A stretch of 17,800 nt of DNA from Rickettsia typhi. Lineage in GTDB: Bacteria; Pseudomonadota; Alphaproteobacteria; Rickettsiales; UBA1997. Made by a program: the position numbers and the translations under genes. Shown one piece after another: positions 1 to 7,462 of the stretch. Where the stretch lies: NCBI GenBank assembly GCA_945874115.1, contig CAMCFD010000028.1, positions 1 to 17,800 of the forward strand, in the 5' to 3' direction. The notes below the pieces were generated by a model, which made no database searches, was not told the DNA's origin, and saw only the letters and a program-made list of their open reading frames with translations. The stretch's first letter is position 1, and the number at the start of each line of letters is the position of its first letter.

Positions 1-176
1 TTTCGCAAGATAAAATTCTTAATTCATTGAAAGAACTCGCTAAAAATGACATAAAAAAAGCTGAAGTTCATTTGCAAATTGACCGAAAAACTCAATATGA
101 GAAAATTGCACAAATAATGTCTGAAATTCAAAGTTCTGGCATAACTCAACTTGGATTTGTCAATAAAAAACAATAA
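1..176 (+). CDS. exbD: ExbD/TolR-family proton-channel protein, C-terminal 57 residues
   Basis: This is the 3' end of a gene entering from the left edge. It is read in the frame starting at base 3 and ends at a TAA at 174-176. The visible 57 residues carry the periplasmic C-terminal pattern of ExbD/TolR: a basic-acidic stretch, then VHLQIDRKTQYEKIAQIM, then EIQSSGITQLGFV. This matches the family pattern of a strand, a D-(R/K)-x(3)-Y helix, and an (A/S)GI-x(2)-(L/I)G strand. ExbD works in the inner membrane with ExbB to turn the proton gradient into motion of TonB. The next gene downstream is a TonB-dependent receptor on the same strand. That favours ExbD over TolR, whose usual neighbour is tolA. 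The membrane helix with its conserved Asp lies outside the window. Confidence 0.8.
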   Translation, partial: SQDKILNSLKELAKNDIKKAEVHLQIDRKTQYEKIAQIMSEIQSSGITQLGFVNKKQ

Positions 177-436
177 TTTGCCAGATTTTAAGCAAAAACT
201 AGCAAAAATCACTATTTATCCGCATAAATCAACGAAAAAATCATACTTTTTCTCGAAATTCGCTATTTTTTGATAGAAATTACTATCGCTATAAATTCCG
301 CGTTTTCTATTATAAACACGTCTGAATCCTTTGTTTTCAAGGAATTTAAGACTTTGCCACCCCTTAAGGCTTTACATATAGAGTCAGATTGAAAATCTAT
401 AAATGCTACAAAGCCTTGGAAAGAAAGCACTAAAAA

Positions 437-465
437 TTGACATTTAGAATATAAGTCTCTATAAT
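437..465 (+). promoter_or_regulatory. Perfect-consensus sigma70 promoter (P1) upstream of the receptor
   Basis: TTGACA at 437-442 and TATAAT at 460-465 are separated by exactly 17 bp, which matches the sigma70 consensus at every position. Transcription would start near 472 and leave a leader of about 80 nt before the ATG at 552. A promoter this strong in front of a receptor gene would usually need a repressor. The tandem repeat just downstream is a candidate site for one. Confidence 0.7.
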
Positions 466-490
466 GGGCGACCAATTTACCGTTTATTTA

Positions 491-510
491 AAACTCGATA
501 AAACTCGATA
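491..510. repeat. 10-bp tandem direct repeat AAACTCGATA x2
   Basis: AAACTCGATA occurs twice back to back, at 491-500 and 501-510. It lies between promoter P1 and the receptor start and overlaps the -35 position of candidate promoter P2. The 10-bp period puts both copies on the same face of the helix, which suits binding of a regulator. No resemblance to a 19-bp Fur box was seen. Confidence 0.6.
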
Positions 511-523
511 GAATTTATATAAT
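495..523 (+). promoter_or_regulatory. Second candidate promoter (P2) for the receptor
   Basis: TCGATA (495-500, four of six consensus bases) and TATAAT (518-523, six of six) are 17 bp apart. The predicted start is near 530, giving a leader of about 22 nt. The -35 box lies inside the tandem repeat at 491-510, so a protein bound there could block or help this promoter. Confidence 0.4.
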
Positions 524-551
524 TTAAATTTATTACTGCAAAAAACAAAAT

Positions 552-2762
552 ATGAAAAATTCAAAATTAATATTGATAATTTCTAATTTCGCACTTTATT
601 TAAGTACACAAAATTTAAGCGCCCAAGAAGCTGCAAAAAAAGTTGCGCCAAAAAATCCGGTCGCGATAAAATCAGAAAGCGCGAAAACAACCAAGCTTCA
701 ACAAATTATAATTTCGGATAAATTATTGAAAGAAGATGAAGGCTATCACGACGGTGCAACATATATTGGGAAAAACCTTCAAGCTACGAAAGATATTCCG
801 CAATCACTAACAACAATCACTCGCGGCTTGATGGACGACAGAAATGCTGACAGCTTGCAAAGCGCACTACGAAATGTTTCTGGAATCACTTTCAACACTC
901 GTGAATCGGGATATGGAAGAGCGGGCGACAATTTTTCACTTCGCGGAGTCGGAACCAGCGGCGACTTTTATCTTGACGGAATGCGCGATAATGCACAATA
1001 TTTTCGCGATCCATTCAACTTAGAAAGAGTTGAAGTTTTAAAAGGATCAGCTTCAATGTTATTTGGCCGCGGATCAATCGGCGGGATAATTAACCAAGCC
1101 TCGAAAGAAGCCGATTTAAACCTTGAATCTAATGTTAATTTCATCGTCGGAAGTCACGATTATTTTCGCGAAACTGCCGATGTGAGCAAAAATATCAGCA
1201 AAAACTCGGCGGTCAGAATTAACATCATGAAAACCGATAACAAATCTAATCGCGATTATGTTGAGCGCGACAGTTTTGGCGTTGCTCCATCATTAAAATT
1301 CGGCATCGGAACCAATGACGAATATACAGTTTCGTTCTCACATTTAAGCTATGAAGTCACTCCTGATTACGGCATTCCAATTCCTAGATTTCAAGACGCA
1401 AAACCAATTAGCGTCGCTAACGATACTTTTTACGGACTTCCAAACGTCGACAAACAAAAAGATTCGACTAACATTTTTACCGCGTCATGGAATCACAAAT
1501 TCGACAACGCCAACTCAGTAAAAACCATAGTCAGAAGATCGCAAGTTGATCGCTCGATGTATGGAACGCGACCAGCCTCAATAATCGCAGGCGGAAACGC
1601 AGGATTGATATCTCGTCAACATCAAGGCAAAACCGCTAAAGAAAATTTTGCAACAATTCAATCGAATTATAATTCGAAATTCAAGGCCTTTGGCATAAAG
1701 CACGAAACCTTGCTTGGTGGCGAATATATTGTTGAAAAATCTGGCTTGCGATTTACAAATATTGACAGCGGCGGTTTATTGACATCGCAGAATAATCCGA
1801 ATAATTTTCCAAACACTGAAATTGCGACCAATATCGATAATCCGAATAATTTCAAAAGCGGAAATTTTGGAATTTATGCTCAAGATATTTTCGCTGTTGC
1901 GCCAAAATGGAAAATATTACTCGGTGGAAGATATGATGATTTCCGTTCTGATTTCAGCGGAACAGAAATTGGCGGAACTCCTGAAAGCGAGCGAGTCAAA
2001 ACCGCCGATAAAATTTGGAGTTATCGTTCGGGTTTAATGTATCAACCGACAGATTACAGCACTTATTACATTTCGCGAGGAACATCTTTTTCTCCTTCTG
2101 GAAGCGTGGAAAGCGCTCACCCAGACCGCGTTAAAGCGGCCGCAACCTCATCAACAAGAAAAACTATTACTACAGAAGTTGGTGCAAAATTAGAATTTCT
2201 TGACGGAAATTTATCAGTGCGAAGCGCCTTGTTTTATACAGAAAGCCCGCGCGCGAACACTACACAATCTTCACAAAGCACATCTTCTGTTTCATCAGGA
2301 GCCAATCACAGCGAAGGAATTGAGTTTGAATCTACCGGAAAAATCACCAATAAATGGGAAATTTTTGGCGGAATAACTCTTCTTAGAACCAGAATTGAAG
2401 TAAACCCAGAATCTTCTCAAACTGAAGGCTTAGGCTTTTCTAATGCTCCGAAAATTTCAGGCAATCTTTGGAACAGCTATAAAATAAATGAGAATTGGAA
2501 AATAGCTGGCGGCGCTGATTTTATGAGCTTCCGCGAAGGATCTTCTGTTCCGAGGAACAACTCTAAAGCAATAGTTACAAAAATCCCCGGCTATGTTCGT
2601 TTTGACGCGATGATTGGCTGGTATCAAAAAGATTATTCTGTCAAACTTAACATTTTCAACTTGCTTGACAAAGAATATTATGATTCAATTCACTTGAACG
2701 GAATTCACGCCGTGCCCGGAATTGACAGAAGCGCACAACTTGGCGTTTCTTACAAATTCTAG
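552..2762 (+). CDS. TonB-dependent catecholate-siderophore-type outer-membrane receptor
   Basis: This 736-residue protein is a gated beta-barrel that imports ferric siderophores using energy from TonB-ExbB-ExbD. It starts with a signal peptide (about residues 1-24, cleavage plausible after LSA). A possible TonB box follows near residues 47-56 (TKLQQIIISD). The plug domain spans about 78-187, with DIPQSLTTIT, LRNVSGITFN, NFSLRG, LDGMRDNAQYFRD, RVEVLKG and FGRGSIGG. This run closely follows the Fiu/PiuA catecholate receptor branch. The rest is barrel, ending in the typical terminal aromatic (SYKF). Its 736 residues fit the family. The ATG has no Shine-Dalgarno sequence. The gene follows exbD by 375 bp and is followed by a terminator inside repeat element A. 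The substrate (catecholate, or another siderophore of the same receptor branch) is inferred only. Confidence 0.92.
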   Translation: MKNSKLILIISNFALYLSTQNLSAQEAAKKVAPKNPVAIKSESAKTTKLQQIIISDKLLKEDEGYHDGATYIGKNLQATKDIPQSLTTITRGLMDDRNADSLQSALRNVSGITFNTRESGYGRAGDNFSLRGVGTSGDFYLDGMRDNAQYFRDPFNLERVEVLKGSASMLFGRGSIGGIINQASKEADLNLESNVNFIVGSHDYFRETADVSKNISKNSAVRINIMKTDNKSNRDYVERDSFGVAPSLKFGIGTNDEYTVSFSHLSYEVTPDYGIPIPRFQDAKPISVANDTFYGLPNVDKQKDSTNIFTASWNHKFDNANSVKTIVRRSQVDRSMYGTRPASIIAGGNAGLISRQHQGKTAKENFATIQSNYNSKFKAFGIKHETLLGGEYIVEKSGLRFTNIDSGGLLTSQNNPNNFPNTEIATNIDNPNNFKSGNFGIYAQDIFAVAPKWKILLGGRYDDFRSDFSGTEIGGTPESERVKTADKIWSYRSGLMYQPTDYSTYYISRGTSFSPSGSVESAHPDRVKAAATSSTRKTITTEVGAKLEFLDGNLSVRSALFYTESPRANTTQSSQSTSSVSSGANHSEGIEFESTGKITNKWEIFGGITLLRTRIEVNPESSQTEGLGFSNAPKISGNLWNSYKINENWKIAGGADFMSFREGSSVPRNNSKAIVTKIPGYVRFDAMIGWYQKDYSVKLNIFNLLDKEYYDSIHLNGIHAVPGIDRSAQLGVSYKF

Positions 2763-2764
2763 CA

Positions 2765-2875
2765 ATACCTTTTAGGCAAAGTAATTTTGGAAGTTTTAAA
2801 AAAACCACCCATGTCACTTGATATGGGTGGTTTTTATTTGAGATTTTAGACCAAAATTATAAAGCATAATGGCAT
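2765..2875. repeat. Palindromic repeat element, copy A
   Basis: This copy starts with ATACC 2 nt after the receptor stop codon and ends in ATGGCAT. The inner block GGCAAAGTAATTTTGG (2775-2790) is identical to bases 11294-11309 in copy B. Inside it, TAATTTTGG (2782-2790) is answered by CCAAAATTA (2851-2859). The centre is the terminator hairpin at 2800-2835. The right end (ATAAAGCATAATggcat) resembles the corresponding stretch of copy C. The outer terminal repeat is shorter and more eroded than in copies B-D. Confidence 0.7.
2800..2835 (+). terminator. Rho-independent terminator of the receptor gene, central hairpin of element A
   Basis: A 13-bp perfect stem (2800-2812 with 2823-2835; AAAAACCACCCAT and its complement) closes a 10-nt loop. 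The arms begin with an A-run and end with a T-run, so it could terminate transcription from either side. It lies 38 bp past the receptor stop codon. Confidence 0.85.
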
Positions 2876-2907
2876 GTATTTGTAGACTTTTGATTTAAAT
2901 CTAATTA

Positions 2908-2942
2908 AAATATCCTTTGAATTAAAACATCAAAGGATATTT
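2908..2942. promoter_or_regulatory. 13-bp perfect inverted repeat covering the radA ribosome binding site
   Basis: AAATATCCTTTGA (2908-2920) and its exact complement (2930-2942) flank a 9-nt loop, and the right arm ends on the base before the radA ATG. The right arm contains AAAGGA (2932-2937), a good Shine-Dalgarno sequence 5 nt from the start and one of very few in this window. In mRNA the stem would hide it. As DNA, the same sequence could be an operator. No convincing sigma70 promoter was found just upstream. The best pair is TTGTAG (2880) to TAATTA (2902), with a 16-bp spacer, and it is weak. Confidence 0.7.
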
Positions 2943-4364
2943 ATGACCAAGAAAAAAACCGCTTATTCCTGCCAAAATTGTGGATCTGTTCATTTTAAGT
3001 GGTCGGGAAAATGCCCCGATTGCGGCGAATGGAATTCTATGATTGAAGAATTTGAAGACGGCGGAAGCGGCGCCACAAGCCACTTTTCACACATTACACC
3101 TGAAAGAAAACTTGCGAAAAAAGCTGGCAAAAAAATCGAATTAGTCGCGCTTAATGGCGAAGCACAAAATTTTCCTCGAATCGAAACCGGAATTGGCGAA
3201 CTTGACCGCGTTCTTGGTGGCGGCTTGGTTCAAGGCTCGGTCGCTTTAATTGGCGGCGATCCCGGAATTGGCAAATCAACTTTACTTTTGCAAACCGCCG
3301 AAGTTTTGGCAAAAAAAAATAATGACGTAATTTATATTTCGGGTGAAGAATCAATCGACCAAGTTCGACTTCGCGCCAAAAGACTCGGAATTAATCAAGA
3401 TTCAATTCAGCTTGCGGCAACCACAAATGTTGGTGATATTGTGGCATCCGTCAAAACAAAAGACAAAAGGCCCGTTATCGTCATTATTGACTCAATTCAA
3501 ACGATGTTTTTAGAGGATTTATCGTCGGCGCCTGGAACCGTATCTCAAGTTCGCGCGGCGGCTGGTGAATTAACAATTTTTGCCAAGAAAAATAACATCA
3601 CTTTATTAATCGTAAGTCACGTCACCAAAGACGGACAAATCGCGGGGCCCAAGGTTTTAGAACATATGGTCGACACAGTTTTATATTTTGAAGGCGAAAA
3701 AGATTTGCATTTTCGAATTTTGCGCGCGGTGAAAAATCGTTTTGGCGCCGCTGGTGAAATTGGTGTGTTTGAAATGAATGACATCGGATTATCAGAAGTC
3801 AGCAACCCCAGCGAATTATTTTTAGCAAGCTATGACCGCGCCACAAGCGGCACCGCAGTGTTTGCCGGCGTTGAAGGCACGCGCCCGATTTTGGTCGAAG
3901 TTCAGGCGCTTATCTCGCCGTCTTACATGCCAAGCCCGCGACGCGCTGTTGTTGGTTGGGACATAAACCGACTTGCGATGATTATCGCCGTTCTCAACAG
4001 CCGCTTCGGCCTCAATTTATTCGACAAAGAAGTTTATCTCAACATTGTTGGTGGCATTGAAATCAACGAAACCGCCGCCGATCTCGCCATCGCCTGCGCC
4101 CTAATTTCAGCCGCGCGCGACATTGCGATTCAATCATCAACAATCATTATTGGCGAAATCGGTTTGACTGGCGAAATCAGAATGATAAATAATTTAGAAG
4201 GACGCTTAAAAGAAGCCGTGAAACTTGGCTTCACGAATTGTATAATTCCAAAAGCTAACGAGAAAAATAAAAACTTTGGCGCTCTGAAAAAATCGCTGCC
4301 CGAACTTAATATTAAGACCGTCGCGCATGTTCGCGATTTAGCGGGGTTGTTTAGGAAGGAGTAG
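2943..4364 (+). CDS. radA: DNA repair/recombination protein RadA
   Basis: This 473-residue protein matches bacterial RadA (Sms), a hexameric ATPase that promotes branch migration in RecA-mediated recombination. The N-terminal zinc finger is C10-x2-C13...C24-x2-C27. The Walker A motif is GGDPGIGKST at 104-113. The RadA-specific KNRFG motif is at 264-268. The C-terminal third is the Lon-protease-like domain, which lacks protease activity in this family. The length is normal (460 in E. coli). The ATG is preceded by AAAGGA, which lies inside the inverted repeat described separately. The gene sits alone between element A and the convergent secA, with no operon partner visible. I saw no missing key residue. 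Confidence 0.97.
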   Translation: MTKKKTAYSCQNCGSVHFKWSGKCPDCGEWNSMIEEFEDGGSGATSHFSHITPERKLAKKAGKKIELVALNGEAQNFPRIETGIGELDRVLGGGLVQGSVALIGGDPGIGKSTLLLQTAEVLAKKNNDVIYISGEESIDQVRLRAKRLGINQDSIQLAATTNVGDIVASVKTKDKRPVIVIIDSIQTMFLEDLSSAPGTVSQVRAAAGELTIFAKKNNITLLIVSHVTKDGQIAGPKVLEHMVDTVLYFEGEKDLHFRILRAVKNRFGAAGEIGVFEMNDIGLSEVSNPSELFLASYDRATSGTAVFAGVEGTRPILVEVQALISPSYMPSPRRAVVGWDINRLAMIIAVLNSRFGLNLFDKEVYLNIVGGIEINETAADLAIACALISAARDIAIQSSTIIIGEIGLTGEIRMINNLEGRLKEAVKLGFTNCIIPKANEKNKNFGALKKSLPELNIKTVAHVRDLAGLFRKE

Positions 4365-4414
4365 GGATTTTTCACTGCAAAAAAGATAGGGTCACATCTA
4401 CGCACCACAACGAG

Positions 4415-4436
4415 GCTGATTTTGAAGTTAAAATGG
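4415..4436. repeat. Solo terminal repeat of the palindromic family
   Basis: The 22 bases here match the reverse complement of the left arm of element C (12532-12553) at 21 of 22 positions, differing only at the fourth base. No partner arm or inner block is visible nearby, so this looks like a remnant or a solo end. The reading frame through both copies would give F-E-V-K-M. Confidence 0.6.
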
Positions 4437-4534
4437 ATTAACCTAAATAAAGCACCAATAACAGCAAATGAAATAAAGTTATAATTGTAAACACAGAAAT
4501 ATATTGCAAATCAAGAGTTTTATAAGTCTGAAAA

Positions 4535-4569
4535 TGACGAGAAAAAAATGTGAATTTCGACAAAAAGCC
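4535..4569. repeat. 35-nt block repeated upstream of ftsH
   Basis: Ungapped alignment with 11201-11235 gives about 26 of 35 matches, including a shared TTCGAC followed by AAAGCC. Both copies lie near members of the palindromic family, so this may be a flank or part of a larger decayed element. The A-rich composition makes chance similarity possible. Confidence 0.3.
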
Positions 4570-4631
4570 TCAAAAATAAATTTCATCTAAAAAATCTTCT
4601 CACAAAACAGAAACTGGTTCTCAGTTAAAAC

Positions 4632-4674
4632 CAAAAAAACCTAGCGCTTAGGCACGAGGAAGCTTTGCTTCCTC
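4632..4674 (-). terminator. Probable terminator of secA
   Basis: On the minus strand a perfect 8-bp stem, GAGGAAGC-AAA-GCTTCCTC (4674-4656), can be extended by CACGAG/CTCGTG pairing. A short CCTA...TAGG stem follows, then seven T residues (A-run at 4633-4639 on the plus strand). The T-run is separated from the main stem, so this may act as a composite terminator. It is about 50 bp past the secA stop codon. Confidence 0.45.
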
Positions 4675-4700
4675 TGAACTCGTGATAAACTCAGAACCCC

Positions 4701-4726
4701 TTAAAAAAATCGCAAGATTTTTTTAA
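4701..4726. repeat. 11-bp inverted repeat overlapping the secA stop codon
   Basis: TTAAAAAAATC (4701-4711), loop GCAA (4712-4715) and the exact complement (4716-4726) form a perfect A/T-rich hairpin. Its right arm includes the whole TAA stop codon of secA (4723-4725). It could protect the mRNA 3' end or help termination, but it has little G/C in the stem. Confidence 0.55.
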
Positions 4727-7461
4727 CCGTGACACTGCTTAAACTTCTTGCCACTTCCGCAAGGACAAGATTCGTTGCGACCAACATTTCCCCAGCTTTC
4801 AGGATTTCTTGGGTCGCGCTCTTCCGCCTTAAAATTAGCCTTAACCGGAGTTTTCGCGCCTTCAAAATTGCTCTGTGAAGAATGTTGCGCGCCTACAACA
4901 CCAACATTTTCAAGCGCCGGATCATTTCTGCTTTCAAACATAGCTTGTTTTGGTTTTGCCGACGCAATTAAATCGATCGCATTTTCATCATCAGAATTAA
5001 CATTAACTTGAACATGCGCCAAACGACTCACCACTTGCTCTTCAAGGCGAAGCATCATGTCTTCGAACAATTCGAACGCGTCTTTTTTATATTCAATCAG
5101 CGGATCTTTTTGTGCATAAGCGCGCAAATTAATTCCGTGGCGCAATTTATCAAGGGACAAAAGATGATCTTTCCATTCTAAATCAAGCGTCACCAAGAAA
5201 ATTTGTTTTTCAATTCTTTCAAGAATTTCTTTTCCGTAAAGCGATTTTTTTACTGAGAATAAATTGCTGACATTATTATTGACGAAATCTAAAATTTCAA
5301 TTTCACTAATATTTTTTTGCGCTTCATTTTTTATGTCAATAGAAATACCATAGATGCGCTTAATTTCTAGCTCAATCACATCAACATTCCATTGTTCAAA
5401 ATAAGAATTTTTCGGAATATTTTTGCCAACAATATCTTCGTTAATTTCTAAAATCATTTTCTCAATTTTATCAGAAATTGTTTCTGATTGCATTATTTTT
5501 GCACGAAGCGCAAAAATATTTTTGCGCTGATAATTAACGATATCATCATATTTCAAAAGGTTTTTGCGAATTTCATAATTTCGCATTTCAACTTTTTCTT
5601 GAGCTTTTTCAAGTGTGCGCGTAATCCATGGATGGAAAATTGCTTCATCGTCTTTCAAGCCAAGGCGCGACAACATTGCCTGCAATTTTTGTGAACCAAA
5701 AATGCGCATTAAATCGTCTTCAAGCGAAAGGAAGAATTTCGATTTTCCAATGTCGCCCTGTCTTCCTGAACGGCCGCGAAGTTGGTTGTCAATGCGGCGC
5801 GATTCGTGGCGCTCACAGCCAAGAACATATAATCCGCCCGCCTCAATTACGGTTTTTTTGTCAGTCGCAAATTCAGCTTTAACTCGAGCAACTTCTTCGG
5901 CGCTTACTCCCTCTTCAATCGATTTTTTGATTATCGTTTCGAAATTGCCGCCAAGAACGATGTCCGTTCCCCTACCCGCCATATTCGTCGCAATCGTGAT
6001 TGCTGAAGACCTTCCCGCTTGCGCGATAATTTCCGCTTCTTGTTCGTGATATTTCGCGTTCAAAACACTGTGCGGAAGTTTATGCGCTTTCAAAACTTTC
6101 GATAATTTTTCTGATTTTTCAATGCTCGTGGTTCCAACCAAAATCGGTTGTTTTTTCTCGTGCGCCTCTTTTATTGACTTAACAATCGCGTCGTTTTTCG
6201 CAGCTTCAGTTTTATAAATTTCATCATCTTCGTCAAGCCTAGAAACAGGCTGATTTGTAGGAATTTCAACAACTCTTAAGCCATAAATTTCTTCAAACTC
6301 AACCGCCTCAGTTGACGCAGTTCCCGTCATTCCCGCCAGCTTTTCATAAAGACGAAAATAATTTTGAAAAGTGATTGATGCCAAAGTTTGATTTTCGTTT
6401 CTAATTCTGACACCTTCTTTTGCTTCAAGCGCTTGGTGCAAACCGTCTGAGAAACGTCTTCCTTCCTGCATTCTTCCCGTAAATTCATCAATAATCACCA
6501 CCGAATTATCTTTGACAATATAATCAATTTCGGCTCTGAAAATTTTATGCGCCTTCAACGCCTGATTGATGTGGTGAACATAAGAAACATAATTTATGTC
6601 ATAAAGAGACGAATCTTCTTCAATTGAACCTTGTTTCTTCAACATTTTTTCCATCTCTTCAACGCCGCTATCAGTAAGAAAAACAGAGCGTTCTTTTTCT
6701 TCAACTTGATAAGAATCGGCCGATAATTTTGGAATCAGGCGATTTATTTCTTCATAAAGTTTAGAATTGTCATTTGTTGGGCCCGAAATAACCAGCGGAG
6801 TTCTCGCTTCGTCAATTAAAATCGAATCGACTTCATCAACAATTGCGAAAAAATGATCGCGCTGAACCATATCTTCAATGCTATATTTCATGTTGTCGCG
6901 CAAATAATCAAAGCCAAGCTCGTTGTTTGTCGCATAAGTTATGTCGCAATTATACGCAGCTTTTCGCCCTTCATCTTCAAGATCGTTCGTTACACAACCA
7001 ATTGTAAGTCCGAGAAATTCATGAACTTTTCCCATCCAAGAAGCGTCGCGTTTCGCGAGATAATCGTTGGTTGTCACCACAATAACATTTTTTCCTGTTA
7101 GTGCATTAAGATAGCAAGGCAGCGTCGAAACAAGAGTTTTCCCCTCGCCCGTTTTCATCTCAGAAATTTTTCCTTGATGCAAAACAATCCCGCCAATAAG
7201 CTGAACATCGAAATGGCGCATATTTAAAACACGCTTCGAAGCTTCGCGCACAACGGCAAACGCTTCGTGCAAAATGTGATTTAGAGTTTCACCTTTCGCC
7301 AAACGCTCTTTGAATTGCTGAGTTTTTTGCTTCAATTCATCATCAGAAAGTTTTGAAATTTCGGGCTCAAAAGCGTTGATTTTCAAGACATCTTCTTGTA
7401 ACTTTTTTATAAAACGATCATTAACAGATCCAAAAATTTTTTTTGCAATAAAGTTTAACAT
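4723..7461 (-). CDS. secA: Preprotein translocase ATPase SecA
   Basis: SecA is the motor that pushes unfolded precursors through SecYEG. From the chosen ATG the protein has 912 residues (901 in E. coli). The start MLNFIAKKIFGSVNDRFIKKL aligns with the family N-terminus. The longer frame opens 36 bp earlier with TTG inside murA and is unlikely. Walker A is MKTGEGKT (102-109). VDEVDSILIDEARTPL follows, then the precursor cross-linking domain. The second motor half has NMAGRGTDI and RIDNQLRGRSGRQGD. The C-terminus has the zinc-binding, SecB/ribosome-contacting motif CPCGSGKKFKQCHG (ligands C899, C901, C910, H911). The start is 1 nt after the murA stop, so the two are almost certainly cotranscribed and translationally coupled. 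Confidence 0.98.
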   Translation of the reverse strand: MLNFIAKKIFGSVNDRFIKKLQEDVLKINAFEPEISKLSDDELKQKTQQFKERLAKGETLNHILHEAFAVVREASKRVLNMRHFDVQLIGGIVLHQGKISEMKTGEGKTLVSTLPCYLNALTGKNVIVVTTNDYLAKRDASWMGKVHEFLGLTIGCVTNDLEDEGRKAAYNCDITYATNNELGFDYLRDNMKYSIEDMVQRDHFFAIVDEVDSILIDEARTPLVISGPTNDNSKLYEEINRLIPKLSADSYQVEEKERSVFLTDSGVEEMEKMLKKQGSIEEDSSLYDINYVSYVHHINQALKAHKIFRAEIDYIVKDNSVVIIDEFTGRMQEGRRFSDGLHQALEAKEGVRIRNENQTLASITFQNYFRLYEKLAGMTGTASTEAVEFEEIYGLRVVEIPTNQPVSRLDEDDEIYKTEAAKNDAIVKSIKEAHEKKQPILVGTTSIEKSEKLSKVLKAHKLPHSVLNAKYHEQEAEIIAQAGRSSAITIATNMAGRGTDIVLGGNFETIIKKSIEEGVSAEEVARVKAEFATDKKTVIEAGGLYVLGCERHESRRIDNQLRGRSGRQGDIGKSKFFLSLEDDLMRIFGSQKLQAMLSRLGLKDDEAIFHPWITRTLEKAQEKVEMRNYEIRKNLLKYDDIVNYQRKNIFALRAKIMQSETISDKIEKMILEINEDIVGKNIPKNSYFEQWNVDVIELEIKRIYGISIDIKNEAQKNISEIEILDFVNNNVSNLFSVKKSLYGKEILERIEKQIFLVTLDLEWKDHLLSLDKLRHGINLRAYAQKDPLIEYKKDAFELFEDMMLRLEEQVVSRLAHVQVNVNSDDENAIDLIASAKPKQAMFESRNDPALENVGVVGAQHSSQSNFEGAKTPVKANFKAEERDPRNPESWGNVGRNESCPCGSGKKFKQCHG

Positions 7462-7462
7462 T

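Larger units (their letters stand above)
177..551. other. 375-bp intergenic region before the siderophore receptor
   Basis: This stretch has no convincing gene. A 70-codon open frame on the minus strand (263-475) begins with TTG, has no family resemblance I recognise, and its start lies inside the -10 box of the plus-strand promoter at 437-465, so I do not call it. The right half holds a perfect sigma70 promoter, a 10-bp tandem duplication and a second promoter-like pair. Together they form a compact regulatory leader for the receptor gene. No Rho-independent terminator is evident after exbD. Confidence 0.6.
4365..4722. other. 358-bp convergent intergenic region between radA and secA
   Basis: No gene is supported here. 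It contains a solo half of the palindromic repeat family (4415-4436), a 35-nt block shared with the region upstream of ftsH (4535-4569), a hairpin followed on the minus strand by a T-run (4632-4674), and a second A/T-rich inverted repeat overlapping the secA stop codon (4701-4726). No clear terminator was seen for radA itself. The region looks like decayed repeat debris. Confidence 0.6.

Noticed and set aside
263..475. 70-codon open frame on the minus strand upstream of the receptor
   Set aside because: It starts with TTG inside a perfect plus-strand -10 box, has no ribosome binding site and no recognisable family. It is more likely a chance open frame across regulatory DNA, although a conserved remnant cannot be excluded.
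502..545. Fur box upstream of the receptor
   Set aside because: Only short A/T palindromes such as AATTTAAATT occur. The GATAAT-type repeats of a Fur box are absent.
466..551. tRNA or small RNA transcribed from the perfect promoter
   Set aside because: No cloverleaf, CCA end or terminator is visible in the leader, so it is best read as the 5' untranslated region of the receptor gene.
5615..6049. 144-codon plus-strand frame inside secA
   Set aside because: It lies wholly antisense to well-conserved secA codons and shows no domain or leader.
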